From the NCBI GenBank assembly GCA_910577475.1, contig CAJTLJ010000004.1:108682-156695 (forward strand): a DNA stretch of 48,014 nucleotides, written 5' to 3'. Below the pieces are notes generated by a model. That model was not told where the DNA came from. It ran no database searches and saw only the letters and a list, made by a program, of their open reading frames with translations. Both the position numbers and the translations under genes were made by a program. This DNA comes from an uncultured Alistipes sp. (lineage in GTDB: Bacteria > Bacteroidota > Bacteroidia > Bacteroidales > Rikenellaceae). Position 1 is the stretch's first letter. The number at the start of each line of letters is the position of its first letter. This document shows, piece by piece, positions 25,746-34,311 of this stretch.

Positions 25746-26354
25746 ATGGAGAAACAAGAAGTCATCATCGTCCTGCTGGAGGATTTCGCCGACTGGGAAA
25801 CGGCACACCTCGCCCCGGCGCTCCGCGCGGGGATAGCTATAGGCCCGGAGGTTACGCCCGGCCGCTACGAAGTGAAATACCTCACCCCGGACGGCCGTCC
25901 GGTCCGTTCGCTGGGCGGCATGCGGGTCGAGGCCGACTACGACGCCTCCCGGCTTCCCGAACGCTGCGCCGGGCTGGTGCTGGCGGGCGGACTGGGGTGG
26001 CAGAGCACCGAGGCGGAGCGGATCGCTCCGCTGGTGGAGCAGGCGCTGGCCCTTCGGCTCCCGGTGGGCGCCATCTGCAACGCCACGCTCTTTCTGGCGG
26101 CGCACGGCTTCCTGAACAAGGTGCGCCACACGGGCAATACGGCCGAGATGATGGAGCAGTGGGGCGGAGGTCGCTACACGGGGCGCCCCCTCTATGAGGA
26201 GCGGCAGGCCGTGAGCGACCGCGGAATCGTGACGGCCAACGGCACGGGCTATGCGGAGTTCGCCCGCGAAATGCTCCGCCTGCTCGACGCCGACACCGAA
26301 GAGCGCATCGCAGCCTTCTACACCTTCACGAAGAACGGTTATTACCCCGCCTGA
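25746..26354 (+). CDS. DJ-1/PfpI superfamily protein (class I glutamine amidotransferase-like)
   Basis: A 202-residue protein of the DJ-1/ThiJ/PfpI superfamily. Seen: VIIVLLEDFADWE with E12, LVLAGGLGW, and the nucleophile-elbow segment GAICNATLFLAAHG with C111. Where many relatives have AICGGP this one reads AICNAT, so substrate and activity (amidase, glyoxalase-like or chaperone) cannot be assigned. The ATG at 25746 is 8 bases after the M16 gene; the stop overlaps the next ATG by one base. Confidence 0.85.
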   Translation: MEKQEVIIVLLEDFADWETAHLAPALRAGIAIGPEVTPGRYEVKYLTPDGRPVRSLGGMRVEADYDASRLPERCAGLVLAGGLGWQSTEAERIAPLVEQALALRLPVGAICNATLFLAAHGFLNKVRHTGNTAEMMEQWGGGRYTGRPLYEERQAVSDRGIVTANGTGYAEFAREMLRLLDADTEERIAAFYTFTKNGYYPA

Positions 26355-27001
26355 TGGATCCGCTGGAGCGATACATACACGAACACACGGAGCCCGAAGA
26401 GGAGCTCCTGCGGGAGCTCGACCGCGAGACCCATCTGCGCACGGTGGCCCCCCGCATGATCTCGGGACATATTCAGGGCAGGCTGCTGCGCATGCTCACG
26501 GCGATGATCCGCCCGCGGCGGGTGCTCGAGATCGGCACCTTCACCGGCTATTCGGCCCTCTCGATGGCCGCCGGAACGGAGGAGGGAGCGACGATCGACA
26601 CCTTCGAAGTGGACGACGAGCAGCGCGACTTCATCCAATCCTGGTTCGACCGCAGCCCCCACGGCAAAAAGATCCGGCTGCACATCGGCTCGGCACTGGA
26701 GCTGGCCCCCCGGCTGGGCGGCACGTTCGATCTGGTCTTCATCGACGGCGACAAACGGGAATATCCGGCCTACTACCGCATGCTGATGGGCGATGGCGGC
26801 GGCCTCCCGCTCGTGCACGTCGGCTCGGTCCTGATCGCCGACAACATCCTCTGGTACGGCAAGGTCGCCGGCCCGGTCGCCCACGGCGACCGCCACACGC
26901 AGGAGCTCGTCGCCTTCAACCGCATGGTCGTGGAGGATCCGCGCGTGGAGAATGTCATCGTCCCCATCCGCGACGGCCTGAACCTGATCCGGGTGAAATA
27001 G
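26354..27001 (+). CDS. Class I SAM-dependent O-methyltransferase
   Basis: A 215-residue methyltransferase of the catechol/caffeoyl-CoA O-methyltransferase type (COG4122). Seen: SAM motif I VLEIGTFTGYSALSMA (57-72), DTFEVDDEQ (motif II), LVFIDGDKREYPAYY with metal-binding Asp, and LIADNILWYGKV with the second metal-binding pair. The substrate is unknown. Overlap TGATG with the preceding gene indicates translational coupling. Last gene of the run. Confidence 0.92.
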   Translation: MDPLERYIHEHTEPEEELLRELDRETHLRTVAPRMISGHIQGRLLRMLTAMIRPRRVLEIGTFTGYSALSMAAGTEEGATIDTFEVDDEQRDFIQSWFDRSPHGKKIRLHIGSALELAPRLGGTFDLVFIDGDKREYPAYYRMLMGDGGGLPLVHVGSVLIADNILWYGKVAGPVAHGDRHTQELVAFNRMVVEDPRVENVIVPIRDGLNLIRVK

Positions 27002-27034
27002 CGGAAACGTTTCGCAAGGATGAATGTTCCGCAA

Positions 27035-27084
27035 CGTCGAGATTTTTCGGCTGCGGGCCCGAAGGCTCACCGCTCAACATGACA
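27035..27084 (-). repeat. Fourth copy of the dispersed TGTCA...GAGCG...TCGA repeat
   Basis: On the minus strand it starts TGTCATGTTGAGCG at 27084 and ends with TCTCGAC near 27035, the same layout as the three copies at 13.8-14.1 kb. It sits between the O-methyltransferase stop and the bidirectional terminator. Confidence 0.65.
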
Positions 27085-27086
27085 AA

Positions 27087-27114
27087 AAAAGAGCAATCGA
27101 CCGATTGCTCTTTT
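27087..27114. terminator. Bidirectional terminator between O-methyltransferase and MazG-like gene
   Basis: AAAAGAGCAATCG at 27087-27099 pairs with CGATTGCTCTTTT at 27102-27114, with A- and T-runs on both sides, between convergent genes. Confidence 0.88.
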
Positions 27115-27127
27115 CTACTATTATCGT

Positions 27128-27454
27128 CTACTCCCGCAGTTTCGGATTGTTGCGGTGACGGTCGGCGTCGCGTGCGGTCTTCTTGCGGAAACTCTCCTCG
27201 ATGGCGGCCGTGAGGTCGACGCCCGTCTGATTAGCCAGGCAGACCAACACCCACAGCACGTCGGCCATCTCCTCGGACAGATTCTCCCGCTCGCCCGCCT
27301 TGAAGGACTGGTCCCCGTATTTGCGGGCCATCACGCGGGCCAGCTCGCCGACCTCCTCGGTCAGCACGGCCATATTGGTCAATTCGCTGAAATAACGCAC
27401 GCCGACGGTTCGGATCCAGTCGTCGACCCGGCGCTGCAATTCACTGATCTCCAT
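27128..27454 (-). CDS. MazG-like nucleotide pyrophosphohydrolase
   Basis: A 108-residue all-alpha NTP pyrophosphatase of the MazG-like type, house-cleaning enzymes that hydrolyse (d)NTPs to monophosphates. Seen: LTEEVGELARVMARKYG and LSEEMADVLWVLVCLAN, which hold the EExxE and ExxD metal-binding motifs. Length fits single-domain MazG-like proteins. It follows the phosphohexomutase gene in the same direction; the hairpin at 27474-27500 lies between them. Confidence 0.88.
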   Translation of the reverse strand: MEISELQRRVDDWIRTVGVRYFSELTNMAVLTEEVGELARVMARKYGDQSFKAGERENLSEEMADVLWVLVCLANQTGVDLTAAIEESFRKKTARDADRHRNNPKLRE

Positions 27455-27473
27455 ATATCGTCTCTTTTAACGA

Positions 27474-27500
27474 GGAACGCGGGGGAGTGCCCCGCGTTCC
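27474..27500 (-). terminator. Hairpin between phosphohexomutase and MazG-like gene
   Basis: A perfect 11-base stem (GGAACGCGGGG with CCCCGCGTTCC) and a 5-base loop. There is no T-run on the minus strand, so it may be a partial terminator or an mRNA-stabilising end. Confidence 0.5.
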
Positions 27501-27527
27501 CGCATGTTTCCGGTTCGGCCCTATGCA

Positions 27528-29270
27528 CTAAACCAGTTTGAGCTCCGCCTTGATCGCCTCGATCTTGGCATCCAGTTCGGCCAGCACCCGGTCGTAATCG
27601 GCCACCGAAGCCAGCGGAGCCTTCACGCCGAAATAGAACTTGATCTTGGGCTCGGTACCCGACGGACGTACCGAAACCTTCGTGCCGTCCTCGGTAAACC
27701 ACTGCAGCACGTTGCTCGACTCCTCCTCGATGGGGCTCTTCACGCCCGTGCGGACGTCGAGGGTCTCCAGCGTCTTGTAGTCGTTGATCTTCACCACGGG
27801 CGAACCCAGAATGCTCTTGGGCGGATTCTGGCGGAAATCGACCATCATCTGCTGGATGAGTTCGGCGCCCTCCTTGCCCTTGCGAACGACCGACACCAGC
27901 CCCTCGCGGTAGAATCCGTACTTCACGTAGAGCTCCTGCAGCCATTCGTAGAGGGTCAGACCCATCGTATCCTTGGCCCATGCGGCAGCCTCGGCCGCCA
28001 GCGAGCAGGCCGATACGGCATCCTTGTCGCGCACGTAGTCGCCGGCCAGATAGCCGAACGACTCCTCGCCGCCGCCGATGTACTTGGTGGTGGCCTCGTG
28101 GTCGCGGATGATGCGGGCAATATACTTGAAGCCCGTCAGGCAGTCGTAGCACTTCACCTGGAAGTGGTCGGCCACGGCATTGGCCATCTGCGAGGTCACG
28201 ATGGTCTTAACCACGTACTGGTTGCCGTCCAGACGGCCCAGCTCGGCCCAGCGGGTGAGCTGGTAGCTCATCAACAGCACGAGCGTCTGATTACCGTTCA
28301 GGAGCACGTATTCGCCCTCCCGGTTGCGCAGCGCGACGCCGATGCGGTCGCTGTCGGGATCGGTCGCCAGCACCAGGTCGGCACCCTCGCGGGCCGCCAT
28401 GTCGATAGCCATCGCCATGGTTTTGCGCTCCTCGGGGTTGGGCGACTCCACGGTGGGGAAGTTGCCGTCCACCACGGCCTGCTCGGGCACTAACTGCACG
28501 TTCGTGAAACCGAATTTCTTCAGCGAGGCAGGTACCAGGCGCACACCCGAGCCGTGCAGCGGGGTGTAGACGATCTTCATGTCGTGGTGCTTCTTCACGC
28601 TTTCGGGCGAAAGCGAGAGTTCGTGCACCTTATTTAGGTAGATCTCGTCGAACTCCTCGCCCAGCACGGTGATGTTTTCGGGGTTCTTGCCCATCAGCAC
28701 CTGCTCGACGGCGGTGATCTTCTCCACCTCGGCGATGATGTTCTTGTCGTGGGGGGCGGTGACCTGCGAACCGTCGGTCCAGTAGGCCTTGTAGCCGTTG
28801 TACTCCTTGGGGTTGTGCGAAGCGGTGACTACGACGCCCGAGTGGCATTTCAGTTCGCGGATGGCGAAGCTCAGCTCGGGGGTGGGGCGCAGCGAATCGA
28901 AGAGGAACACCTGGAAGTCGTTCGAGGCGAAGATGTCGGCCACACGCTCGGCGAACAGACGCGAATTGTTGCGGCTGTCGTGCCCAATAGCCACGCGGAT
29001 CTTCTCGCCGGCGAAGTTCTTCTTCAGGTAGTTCGCCAGACCCTGCGTAGCGGCACCCACGGTGTAGACGTTCATGCGGTTCGAGCCTACGCCCATGATG
29101 CCGCGCAGACCGCCCGTTCCGAACTCGAGGTCCTTGTAAAAGCTCTCCACGAGCTCCTTCATATCGTTATCCATCAGCCATTTGACCTGCTTTTTGGTCT
29201 CGGCGTCGTAATTACCGTCCAACCACGATTGTGCTTTGGCCAGTACTTGCTGTTCTAATTCGTTTGCCAT
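27528..29270 (-). CDS. Phosphoglucomutase/phosphomannomutase family phospho-sugar mutase
   Basis: A 580-residue alpha-D-phosphohexomutase interconverting sugar-1- and sugar-6-phosphates. Seen: GTGGLRGIMGVGSNRMN (51-67), the phosphoserine loop VVVTASHNPKEYNGYK (S151), the metal loop ATDPDSDRIGV, the sugar-binding GGGEESFGY and the C-terminal phosphate loop RPSGTEPKIKFY. At 580 residues it matches the long PgcA/PGM2-like class; glucose-1-phosphate is the likely substrate but mannose cannot be excluded. Confidence 0.93.
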   Translation of the reverse strand: MANELEQQVLAKAQSWLDGNYDAETKKQVKWLMDNDMKELVESFYKDLEFGTGGLRGIMGVGSNRMNVYTVGAATQGLANYLKKNFAGEKIRVAIGHDSRNNSRLFAERVADIFASNDFQVFLFDSLRPTPELSFAIRELKCHSGVVVTASHNPKEYNGYKAYWTDGSQVTAPHDKNIIAEVEKITAVEQVLMGKNPENITVLGEEFDEIYLNKVHELSLSPESVKKHHDMKIVYTPLHGSGVRLVPASLKKFGFTNVQLVPEQAVVDGNFPTVESPNPEERKTMAMAIDMAAREGADLVLATDPDSDRIGVALRNREGEYVLLNGNQTLVLLMSYQLTRWAELGRLDGNQYVVKTIVTSQMANAVADHFQVKCYDCLTGFKYIARIIRDHEATTKYIGGGEESFGYLAGDYVRDKDAVSACSLAAEAAAWAKDTMGLTLYEWLQELYVKYGFYREGLVSVVRKGKEGAELIQQMMVDFRQNPPKSILGSPVVKINDYKTLETLDVRTGVKSPIEEESSNVLQWFTEDGTKVSVRPSGTEPKIKFYFGVKAPLASVADYDRVLAELDAKIEAIKAELKLV

Positions 29271-29325
29271 AGATTATAGGTTTTGTTTATCATTAAACTT
29301 GGTATATCCTCAAAAAAATGATACG

Positions 29326-29356
29326 CAAATATACGATTATTTTTCCAATTCTTCAA
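29326..29356 (-). promoter_or_regulatory. Predicted promoter of the phosphohexomutase gene
   Basis: On the minus strand TTG (29354-29356) and TATATTTG (29326-29333), 20 bases apart, 55 bases upstream of the ATG. Confidence 0.7.
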
Positions 29357-29427
29357 TATCAGGGAGTTAAAAATCGAGCCCGAAAAACGGTCGTTTATTC
29401 CATAATAGAAAAAAAGACAAATCCAAC

Positions 29428-29462
29428 AGATTTGCAAAAATCTTTTCACGAATTTATTCACA
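29428..29462 (+). promoter_or_regulatory. dnaA upstream region: palindrome and one DnaA-box-like site
   Basis: The AT-rich 240-base spacer before dnaA contains a palindrome AGATTT-GCAA-AAATCT (29428-29443) and TTATTCACA (29454-29462), which fits the DnaA-box consensus TTATNCACA. A single box suits autoregulation better than a full origin. No good TAnnTTTG element is seen; CAACTTTG at 29461 is one base off. Confidence 0.4.
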
Positions 29463-29511
29463 ACTTTGTTGCGTCAATTGAGATACGAAAATCCTCGACG
29501 CTTTTTACAAA

Positions 29512-30921
29512 ATGATTTCGAACACGCAGACATACAATGAGATGTGGCAGCAATGCCTTGCCCATTTAAGGACCCAGACCACCGAAGAGGAGTTCTCGAA
29601 GTGGTTCGAGCCCATCGTCCCGCTCGAGTTCGACGGAACGACCCTGCGTCTGCGCGTCCCAAATGCCAGTTACGTCTATCAGATCGAGAAGAACTACCTG
29701 AAGTTCCTCCGTCCGATCATATCGCAGCTCTACGGATTGCAGACCAAACTGTTCTACGCCGTACCCAAACCCGTTCCGGCTCCCCAGCCCGAGGTGGATA
29801 CGACCGAGATCCGCCGCGCCATCGTACAGAACGACACGGCAAATATACAAAATCCGCTGACGATTCCGGGGCTGCGCCGCCTGAAAATCGATCCCAACCT
29901 GAGCCCCGGCCTCCGCTTCTCGAACTACATCGAGGGCAACTGCAACCGGCTGGCCCGCTCGGCCGGCATGGCTATCGCGATCAACCCCGGCAACAACCCG
30001 TTCAATCCCCTATATATATACGGTGATTCGGGTCTGGGCAAAACGCACGTCGTGCAGGCCATCGGCCACGAGATCTGCGAACGCCATCCGGAGTTGCAGG
30101 TGCTCTACGTCTCGATGAACAAGTTCCAGGCCCAGTTCCAGCGCGCCTACCTGAGCGACAAGAAGGGGGAGCTGAACGACTTCATCCACTTCTATCAGAT
30201 GATCGACGTGCTGATTATCGACGATATTCAGGAGCTGACCGGAAAACCCGGCACGCAGAACGTCTTCTTCAATATCTTCAACCACCTGCACCTCTCGGGC
30301 AAGCAGCTGATCCTGACCTCGGACAAGCCGCCCGTCGAGCTGAAGGACATCGAGGAGCGCCTGCTGACCCGTTTCAAATGGGGCCTCACGACCCAGATCC
30401 AGACGCCGGACTACCAGACCAAGATCAAGATCATCAAGGCGAAGGTGGACAAGCTGAACGTTCCAATCTCGGAAGAGGTGGTCGCCTTCCTGGCCGAAAA
30501 CATCTCGGCCAACGTCCGCGAGATCGAAGGCGCCCTCTCGTCGCTGGTGGCGAACGCCTCGTTCATGGGGCGCCGGATCACCACCTCGCTCGCCAAAGAG
30601 ATCCTGAAGGTCTACGTGCAGCTCACACAGAAGGAGATCACGATCGACCACATCATCGACGTGGTGTGCGAGCATCAGAACATCGACCGCACCCGGTTGA
30701 ACTCCACGGAGCGCACCCGCGACGTCGCCCAGTCACGCCAGATCGCCATGTACCTGGCGAAGCTGCATACCAAGGCCCCCCTGACGGCCATCGGCTCGGC
30801 CATCGGCGGCCGCAACCACGCCACCGTGCTCCACTCCTGCAAGGCGATCACGAACCTGATCGAGACCGACAAGAATTTCCGCCGACAGGTGGAGGAGATC
30901 CAACGCCTCGTGCTCTCCTGA
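29512..30921 (+). CDS. dnaA: Chromosomal replication initiator protein DnaA
   Basis: A 469-residue AAA+ initiator that binds DnaA boxes and opens the origin. Seen: domain I (about 1-80, MWQQCLAHLRTQTTEEEFSKW), a short linker with Pro-rich stretch (86-95), the AAA+ domain with Walker A GDSGLGKTH near 170, Walker B VLIIDDIQEL, arginine-finger region, and the C-terminal DNA-binding signature with IGSAIGGRNHATVLHSC. Complete and of normal length. It is transcribed away from the phosphohexomutase gene. Confidence 0.97.
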   Translation: MISNTQTYNEMWQQCLAHLRTQTTEEEFSKWFEPIVPLEFDGTTLRLRVPNASYVYQIEKNYLKFLRPIISQLYGLQTKLFYAVPKPVPAPQPEVDTTEIRRAIVQNDTANIQNPLTIPGLRRLKIDPNLSPGLRFSNYIEGNCNRLARSAGMAIAINPGNNPFNPLYIYGDSGLGKTHVVQAIGHEICERHPELQVLYVSMNKFQAQFQRAYLSDKKGELNDFIHFYQMIDVLIIDDIQELTGKPGTQNVFFNIFNHLHLSGKQLILTSDKPPVELKDIEERLLTRFKWGLTTQIQTPDYQTKIKIIKAKVDKLNVPISEEVVAFLAENISANVREIEGALSSLVANASFMGRRITTSLAKEILKVYVQLTQKEITIDHIIDVVCEHQNIDRTRLNSTERTRDVAQSRQIAMYLAKLHTKAPLTAIGSAIGGRNHATVLHSCKAITNLIETDKNFRRQVEEIQRLVLS

Positions 30922-30941
30922 CAAGAGACAGACGACCGACG

Positions 30942-30970
30942 AGAGGGCTTTCCGCTGCGGAAAGCCCTCT
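30942..30970 (+). terminator. Terminator after dnaA
   Basis: AGAGGGCTTTCC and GGAAAGCCCTCT pair over 12 bases with a 5-base loop, 20 bases after the dnaA stop, followed by TCGATTTT. Confidence 0.8.
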
Positions 30971-30994
30971 TCGATTTTGATATCCCGAAAATAA

Positions 30995-31015
30995 TTCGGA
31001 ATTTTGAACTCCGAA
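30995..31015. promoter_or_regulatory. Palindrome upstream of the WYL regulator
   Basis: TTCGGA-N9-TCCGAA ends 15 bases before the regulator's ATG. It could be an autoregulatory operator (inference). Confidence 0.35.
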
Positions 31016-31029
31016 CCAACCCCCGAAAA

Positions 31030-31929
31030 ATGGATCAGCCCAAACTGGAACGGCTGCTGCGTCTGATGAAGATGCTCACGGCCAACACGACCTACACGGT
31101 GGACGACCTCGCCGAACGGCTCGGCATGTCGCGCCGGACGGTCTATCGTTATATCGACACCTTCCGCGAAGCGGGTTTCGTCATCCGAAAGTCGGGCGAC
31201 CGCATCCGGCTGGACAAGGAGTCCCCCCATTTCAAAGAGATCTCGCAGCTGGTCCACTTCACCGAAGAGGAGGCTCTGATCCTGAAGCGAGCCATCGAGA
31301 GCGTGGATGACACGAACGTGCTGAAGCAGAATCTCAAACGGAAGCTCTACACGATCTACGACAACCGGACGCTGGCCGATACGGTAGTCAAGGGCCGCAC
31401 GGCCGGCAACGTGCATGCGCTGATCGAAGCGATGGAGCAGAAGCGCCAGGTGCTGCTGAAAGGGTATCGGTCGTCGCATGGCGGCAAGGTGAGCGACCGC
31501 AGGGTGGAGCCCTTCGCCTTCACGACCAACTACGTCCAGATCTGGTGCTACGATCCGGCCAGCGGCAGCTGCAAATCGTTCAAGACGGCCCGCATCGGTC
31601 AGGTCGAACCGCTCGCCGAGCCCTGGGAGCACGAGGCGGACCACCGGACCGGCTTCACGGACATCTTCCGCATGAACGGCGAGAAGCGGTTCCCGGTCCG
31701 GCTGGAGCTGGGCATCCGCGCCTGCAACCTGCTCGTGGAGGAGTATCCGATGGCCGAACGCGATCTCGTGTCCTGCGCCCCGGACCGCTGGCTGCTGCAG
31801 ACCGAAGTGGCCGACTATGCCGGCGTGGGACGTTTCGTGATCGGTCTGCTGGACGACATCCGCATCGTCGACACCCCGCAGCTGGAACGCTACCTGCGTG
31901 ACTATGCCCGGCGCTACCTCTCGGAATAG
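31030..31929 (+). CDS. HTH and WYL-domain transcriptional regulator
   Basis: A 299-residue regulator. Residues 1-60 are a DeoR/HTH_11-type winged helix (YTVDDLAERLGMSRRTVYRYIDTF), then a linker, and residues about 140-215 resemble a WYL ligand-sensing domain, although the exact W-Y-L triad is altered (YVQIWCYD). WYL proteins usually sense nucleotides or nucleic acid stress; the target is not known. Upstream and downstream palindromes may be its sites. Confidence 0.85.
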   Translation: MDQPKLERLLRLMKMLTANTTYTVDDLAERLGMSRRTVYRYIDTFREAGFVIRKSGDRIRLDKESPHFKEISQLVHFTEEEALILKRAIESVDDTNVLKQNLKRKLYTIYDNRTLADTVVKGRTAGNVHALIEAMEQKRQVLLKGYRSSHGGKVSDRRVEPFAFTTNYVQIWCYDPASGSCKSFKTARIGQVEPLAEPWEHEADHRTGFTDIFRMNGEKRFPVRLELGIRACNLLVEEYPMAERDLVSCAPDRWLLQTEVADYAGVGRFVIGLLDDIRIVDTPQLERYLRDYARRYLSE

Positions 31930-31958
31930 CCCCCATTTTTTTCGAAATATTTTCGTTC

Positions 31959-31975
31959 GTGTCACAAGTTGACAC
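31959..31975. promoter_or_regulatory. Palindrome between the WYL regulator and the zinc-ribbon gene
   Basis: GTGTCA-CAAGT-TGACAC is a perfect 6-base inverted repeat around a 5-base spacer, just upstream of a weak -7-like TTACTTTG (31986-31993). Its place suggests a regulator binding site for the zinc-ribbon gene. Confidence 0.45.
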
Positions 31976-32021
31976 GGACAAAGGTTTACTTTGCACCATC
32001 GAACCGAGAACCTTAAAACGA

Positions 32022-32237
32022 ATGAAAATGGGAACGATCTACAAAGTACGCTGCGCCCGCTGCGGCGCCGAAACCGACCTGCCGCGCCGCGGCGGCTACG
32101 GAAAATTCCACCCTACGAGCGACTGGCTGCACGTCGAAACCGAGCTGCCGATCCGCTGTCCGGAGTGTCTGCACCGGCTCAACGTCTCGCAGGAGGAGTT
32201 TAGCCGCCAGGTGGTCTGCGTCGCTACGGGCCGCTGA
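32022..32237 (+). CDS. Small zinc-ribbon-like protein
   Basis: A 71-residue protein with two CxxC pairs, CARCGAE (near residues 10-16) and CPECLHRL (near 47-54), the layout of a small zinc ribbon. Between them is an RRGGYGKFHP stretch that could contact RNA or DNA (inference). Family and function not recognised. ATG at 32022 is preferred; the upstream in-frame extension crosses the presumed promoter. It lies alone between the WYL regulator and bcp. Confidence 0.7.
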   Translation: MKMGTIYKVRCARCGAETDLPRRGGYGKFHPTSDWLHVETELPIRCPECLHRLNVSQEEFSRQVVCVATGR

Positions 32238-32261
32238 CCGGAGTGAATTGCGGCAAAAAAG

Positions 32262-32292
32262 TTGGAATTTCCTGAAAAAATCGCTAACTTTG
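32262..32292 (+). promoter_or_regulatory. Predicted promoter of bcp
   Basis: TTG at 32262-32264 and TAACTTTG at 32285-32292, 20 bases apart. Confidence 0.75.
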
Positions 32293-32321
32293 AGTGTTAA
32301 TTTACCTGAACGAATACAACG

Positions 32322-32786
32322 ATGGCAAAACCGACCGCAGGGGAGCTGATTCCCGCATTCGAATCCACCACGCAGGAGGGTGTTCCGTTCTGCTCGAAAG
32401 AGCTCATCGGCACCCGCACGGTGCTCTATTTCTACCCGAAGGACAACACCTCGGGGTGCACGCTGGAGGCGCAAAGCCTGCGCGACGGCCGCGAGGCGCT
32501 CCGCGAGCGGGGCTTCCGCATCGTGGGCGTCAGCCCCGACAGCGTGAAGTCGCACACCGGATTCTGCGCCAAACACGAGCTCGGATTCACCCTGCTCGCC
32601 GACACGGACCACAGCGTATGCGAAGCCTTCGGCGTGTGGGCCGAGAAGTCGATGTACGGCCGCAAATACATGGGCGTCCTGCGCACGACCTTTCTGATCG
32701 ACGCCGAGGGGCGCATCGAGCACGTATTCGAGAAGGTGGACACCAAGAACCACTACCGGCAGATCATCGACTGGCTGGACAAATAG
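32322..32786 (+). CDS. bcp: Thioredoxin-dependent thiol peroxidase (BCP/PrxQ type)
   Basis: A 154-residue peroxiredoxin reducing hydroperoxides with thioredoxin. The peroxidatic Cys is C46 in YPKDNTSGCTLEAQSLRD. The usual nearby resolving Cys, five residues on in E. coli BCP, is replaced by Gln (Q51); other cysteines (C24, C82, C99) might serve instead. TTFLIDAEGRI near the C terminus is typical. It appears to start an operon continuing to recA. Confidence 0.93.
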   Translation: MAKPTAGELIPAFESTTQEGVPFCSKELIGTRTVLYFYPKDNTSGCTLEAQSLRDGREALRERGFRIVGVSPDSVKSHTGFCAKHELGFTLLADTDHSVCEAFGVWAEKSMYGRKYMGVLRTTFLIDAEGRIEHVFEKVDTKNHYRQIIDWLDK

Positions 32787-32793
32787 AACGGAG

Positions 32794-33240
32794 ATGAAAC
32801 GGCTGCTGTCGACGATCGGAGCGTGCGTCCTGTGCACCGCGGCGAGCCTGCAGGCGCAGGAGCTTCCGCTGCGGACGCAGCGCACCGTAAGCGGCCTGTG
32901 CAGCCGGCCGTTGCAGCTGGTTGTCCCGGCGCCGGAGTTTGCGCTGTCGGACACGCTCTCCTGGCAGCTGGAGCACATCCGCCGGAGGATCATGCGTCAG
33001 GAGCGGCGGCGCGAGGTGACCGACCGCAACGTCGCCCCGGTCCGGAGGATAGTCGACCAGGAGCGCAAAGTGGCGACGAACTGGCTGATCCATCTCGGCA
33101 ATACGGGCAGCGGCAACTGGAGCCCCTTTCCCGACCGGGCGCTCGACGCCCGGGTGATCCGCTATCCGATGGCCCGCTCGGCCGCCGAAGCGTCGCCCGT
33201 GAAGCCGAACAACGGACCGGCGGTCCGCAAGTTCAACTAA
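32794..33240 (+). CDS. Secreted hypothetical protein upstream of recA
   Basis: A 148-residue protein with a clear signal peptide (MKRLLSTIGACVLCTAASLQA, cleavage near 21-22) and a mature part rich in Arg with no motif I recognise. A helix-like RRRIMRQERRREVTDRN segment lies at about 63-79. It starts 7 bases after bcp and ends 32 bases before recA. Probably periplasmic; function unknown. Confidence 0.7.
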   Translation: MKRLLSTIGACVLCTAASLQAQELPLRTQRTVSGLCSRPLQLVVPAPEFALSDTLSWQLEHIRRRIMRQERRREVTDRNVAPVRRIVDQERKVATNWLIHLGNTGSGNWSPFPDRALDARVIRYPMARSAAEASPVKPNNGPAVRKFN

Positions 33241-33272
33241 CAAATAAAAACAATAAAACAACGAAATACGAA

Positions 33273-34286
<1,014 letters not shown>

Positions 34287-34311
34287 ACCGGAAACCAAAC
34301 CTCGACAGGGT

